This document shows positions 62,937 through 64,000 of a DNA stretch of 64,000 nucleotides, in pieces. Source of the DNA: Bacteroidota bacterium (GTDB lineage: Bacteria; Bacteroidota; Bacteroidia; Cytophagales; Cyclobacteriaceae); NCBI GenBank assembly GCA_023417065.1, contig JAEZGH010000181.1, positions 50,549 to 114,548 of the forward strand. The letters run 5' to 3'. Position 1 is the first letter of the stretch. Each line of letters starts with the position of its first letter. A program made the position numbers and the translations under genes. The notes under the pieces are model-generated. The model did no database searches, was not told where the DNA came from, and saw only the letters and a list, made by a program, of their open reading frames with translations.

Positions 62937-63480
62937 CGCTCAACAATCCGATGTACTCCTTATTGATCTCTCTTAAAACCTCATCCGTCACATCCAACTT
63001 TTCATTCGCGAACGCGACACTACCTGATTCATTCGTCGTGATGATAAGATCGTATCCTCGCTTCTTTCCGAATTCGTCGAGATACTCATTTATCTGCGCA
63101 AGCACTTCCGCCACAAGCCGTTCTTCTTCAATTTTTGCTCTGGTATTTATGGCATGCTTATACTCCTGCAGCTGTTTCCGCTTTATATTTAGAGAATTGA
63201 TTTTCAGATCTCTTTCGCTTGACGCCGTTTTGTGAATCGGTGTTTCGATTTCCTTGATGAGCGACTCCACCTCATTTGTCAACGTGTCAACGTTAGCCGA
63301 CCAGACTCTGGAGCTTGACTCGAACACATTCTTTGCGTCGATCATGCCTTTATAGCCATTTAGGAGCCGATCCGAGTCGAGGTAGACAATCTTGGGAGAA
63401 CGATAACTCTGATAATAGAATAGTACACATACGGCTACAAAAGAAGAGAGGGTTAGGGCGATACTTAACTTGTTCAACAT
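62929..63480 (-). CDS. OmpH/Skp-like periplasmic chaperone, first gene of the RHS operon
   Basis: 183 residues from the ATG at 63480 (MLNKLSIALTLSSF); the frame is open to 63639, but a promoter lies between. One N-terminal hydrophobic signal or anchor (ALTLSSFVAVCVLFYY) is followed by VYLDSDRLLNGYKGM, a long coiled-coil middle (about 55-130) and DEFGKKRGYDLIITT, the Skp/OmpH layout. Skp holds unfolded outer-membrane clients in the periplasm; a dedicated copy here would serve the giant RHS proteins. Confidence 0.88.
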   Translation of the reverse strand: MLNKLSIALTLSSFVAVCVLFYYQSYRSPKIVYLDSDRLLNGYKGMIDAKNVFESSSRVWSANVDTLTNEVESLIKEIETPIHKTASSERDLKINSLNIKRKQLQEYKHAINTRAKIEEERLVAEVLAQINEYLDEFGKKRGYDLIITTNESGSVAFANEKLDVTDEVLREINKEYIGLLSDE

Positions 63481-63503
63481 CGGTTTAGGATTACGCCAAC
63501 GGC

Positions 63504-63535
63504 CAAAAATAGAAACGCCGTTTGGTATTACGCAA
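63504..63535 (-). promoter_or_regulatory. Promoter of the RHS toxin operon (TTG-N21-TATTTTTG)
   Basis: On the minus strand, TTG (63533-63535) and TATTTTTG (63504-63511) are separated by 21 bases, 24 bases upstream of the ATG at 63480. It supports that start rather than 63639. Confidence 0.7.
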
Positions 63536-63564
63536 GTATGATTTGGACTTTTTTTGCATAATCC

Positions 63565-63603
63565 GGAAAACCAGACACTTATTATGTCTGGTTTTCCAGA
63601 CAT
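63565..63603. repeat. Interlocked inverted repeats upstream of the RHS operon
   Basis: GGAAAACCAGACA (63565-63577) and TGTCTGGTTTTCC (63585-63597) are a perfect 13-bp inverted pair. The second arm also pairs with a third copy, giving ATGTCTGG-TTTT-CCAGACAT (63584-63603). The two hairpins are mutually exclusive. Position is about 30-70 bases upstream of the operon promoter, so an operator is likely. Confidence 0.75.
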
Positions 63604-64000
63604 ACCCCGACATATCATACCGGATAAATAAGGGTTCAATTTGGTTGCGGTATAAAATCGAATTATGTTTTTGCGCTCATCCGCAAATAACAGCTATTGT
63701 AATACTTGAGCAGATCTTGTCAATGCAAGAATCGATTCTGTTACACTGTATGACGGTGTGTCACGAATTACAAGATAATCAAGAAGTGTCTGGAGATTAC
63801 CGACGATATGCGCCAGGACGAGATGGCGAAGGCGTAGAACGAATAGGTTTGATCCTCAATTTTTCGAACGATAAATCTGAACGTGGCTGAGAATTTCGAC
63901 AGTTTGTAATTATAGTTTACTGCATTGAATTTTGCAAAAGCTTTGCCTGCGTGGCTGCGATTGGAAACCTCAGCGAACAAGCAGGACTTGCACTGAAAAA
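63604..64000. other. Right edge, no supported gene
   Basis: Short frames exist on both strands (a plus-strand one ending at 63890, a minus-strand one at 63768-63980 that may run off the edge), but neither has convincing protein features. Nothing resembles the tRNA-Thr 3' end, so the far island junction is not in view. Confidence 0.5.

Noticed and set aside
63768..63980. Minus-strand frame at the right edge
   Set aside because: It may continue outside the window, but its ending is low-complexity hydrophobic and no motif is visible.

Overview
The window looks like a chromosome segment of a Bacteroidota bacterium, most likely a Cytophagales-type organism. This rests on the protein families present (small outer-membrane beta-barrels, PD40/OmpA, DUF2911, secreted PIG-L, baeRF, giant secreted RHS proteins), on the lack of clear Shine-Dalgarno sequences, and on repeated TAnnTTTG -7 boxes. 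In front of the two tRNA genes these boxes carry a TTG element exactly 19 bases upstream. The genus is inference.

Positions 1-42000 are ordinary core chromosome in short operons. The order is: a cut-off TerB-like/ABCG-type ATPase; a tail-specific protease; a membrane zinc-ribbon protein and small hypotheticals; carbonic anhydrase plus SulP transporter; tyrS; two outer-membrane beta-barrels; a urocanase-patatin-MBL operon; accA; tRNA-Asp; two paralogous secreted TPR-caspase proteins around an outer-membrane protein; a TetR regulator; gamma-glutamyltransferase; two histidine kinases; a PD40/OmpA protein; 3-methyladenine glycosylase; DUF2911; DinB-like; a general-stress-type SDR with a baeRF protein; a zinc metallopeptidase; a PIG-L/micro-protein/sodium symporter operon; and a UbiA prenyltransferase beside a large GT-C-like membrane protein. 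Three genes or RNA candidates here are easy to miss: a 56-residue lipoprotein (20416-20586), a 43-residue membrane protein (36045-36176), and a candidate structured RNA (16147-16320).

From 42382 the character changes. A tRNA-Thr gene with a textbook promoter and terminator is followed by a frameshifted tyrosine recombinase, then by AT-richer DNA to the right edge. This looks like a tRNA-anchored island. Almost all of it is one minus-strand operon, read from 63480 down to 44507: Skp/OmpH-like chaperone, lipoprotein, 1808-residue TcB/SpvB-like protein, 1278-residue Ig-like + RHS protein, small secreted protein, coiled-coil + beta-barrel protein, 1993-residue LRR + lectin-like + RHS protein ending in a WHH (HNH/EndoVII-type) nuclease, and a SUKH (SMI1/KNR4) immunity protein.

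The most interesting feature is that the RHS shell appears divided between separate polypeptides. The 1278-residue protein stops at the point where the 1993-residue protein's RHS part begins. Together with a dedicated chaperone, lipoprotein and outer-membrane partner, this suggests a multi-subunit, surface-displayed polymorphic toxin machine with an LRR recognition module. Toxin and immunity assignments rest on recognisable motifs; assembly and export are inference.
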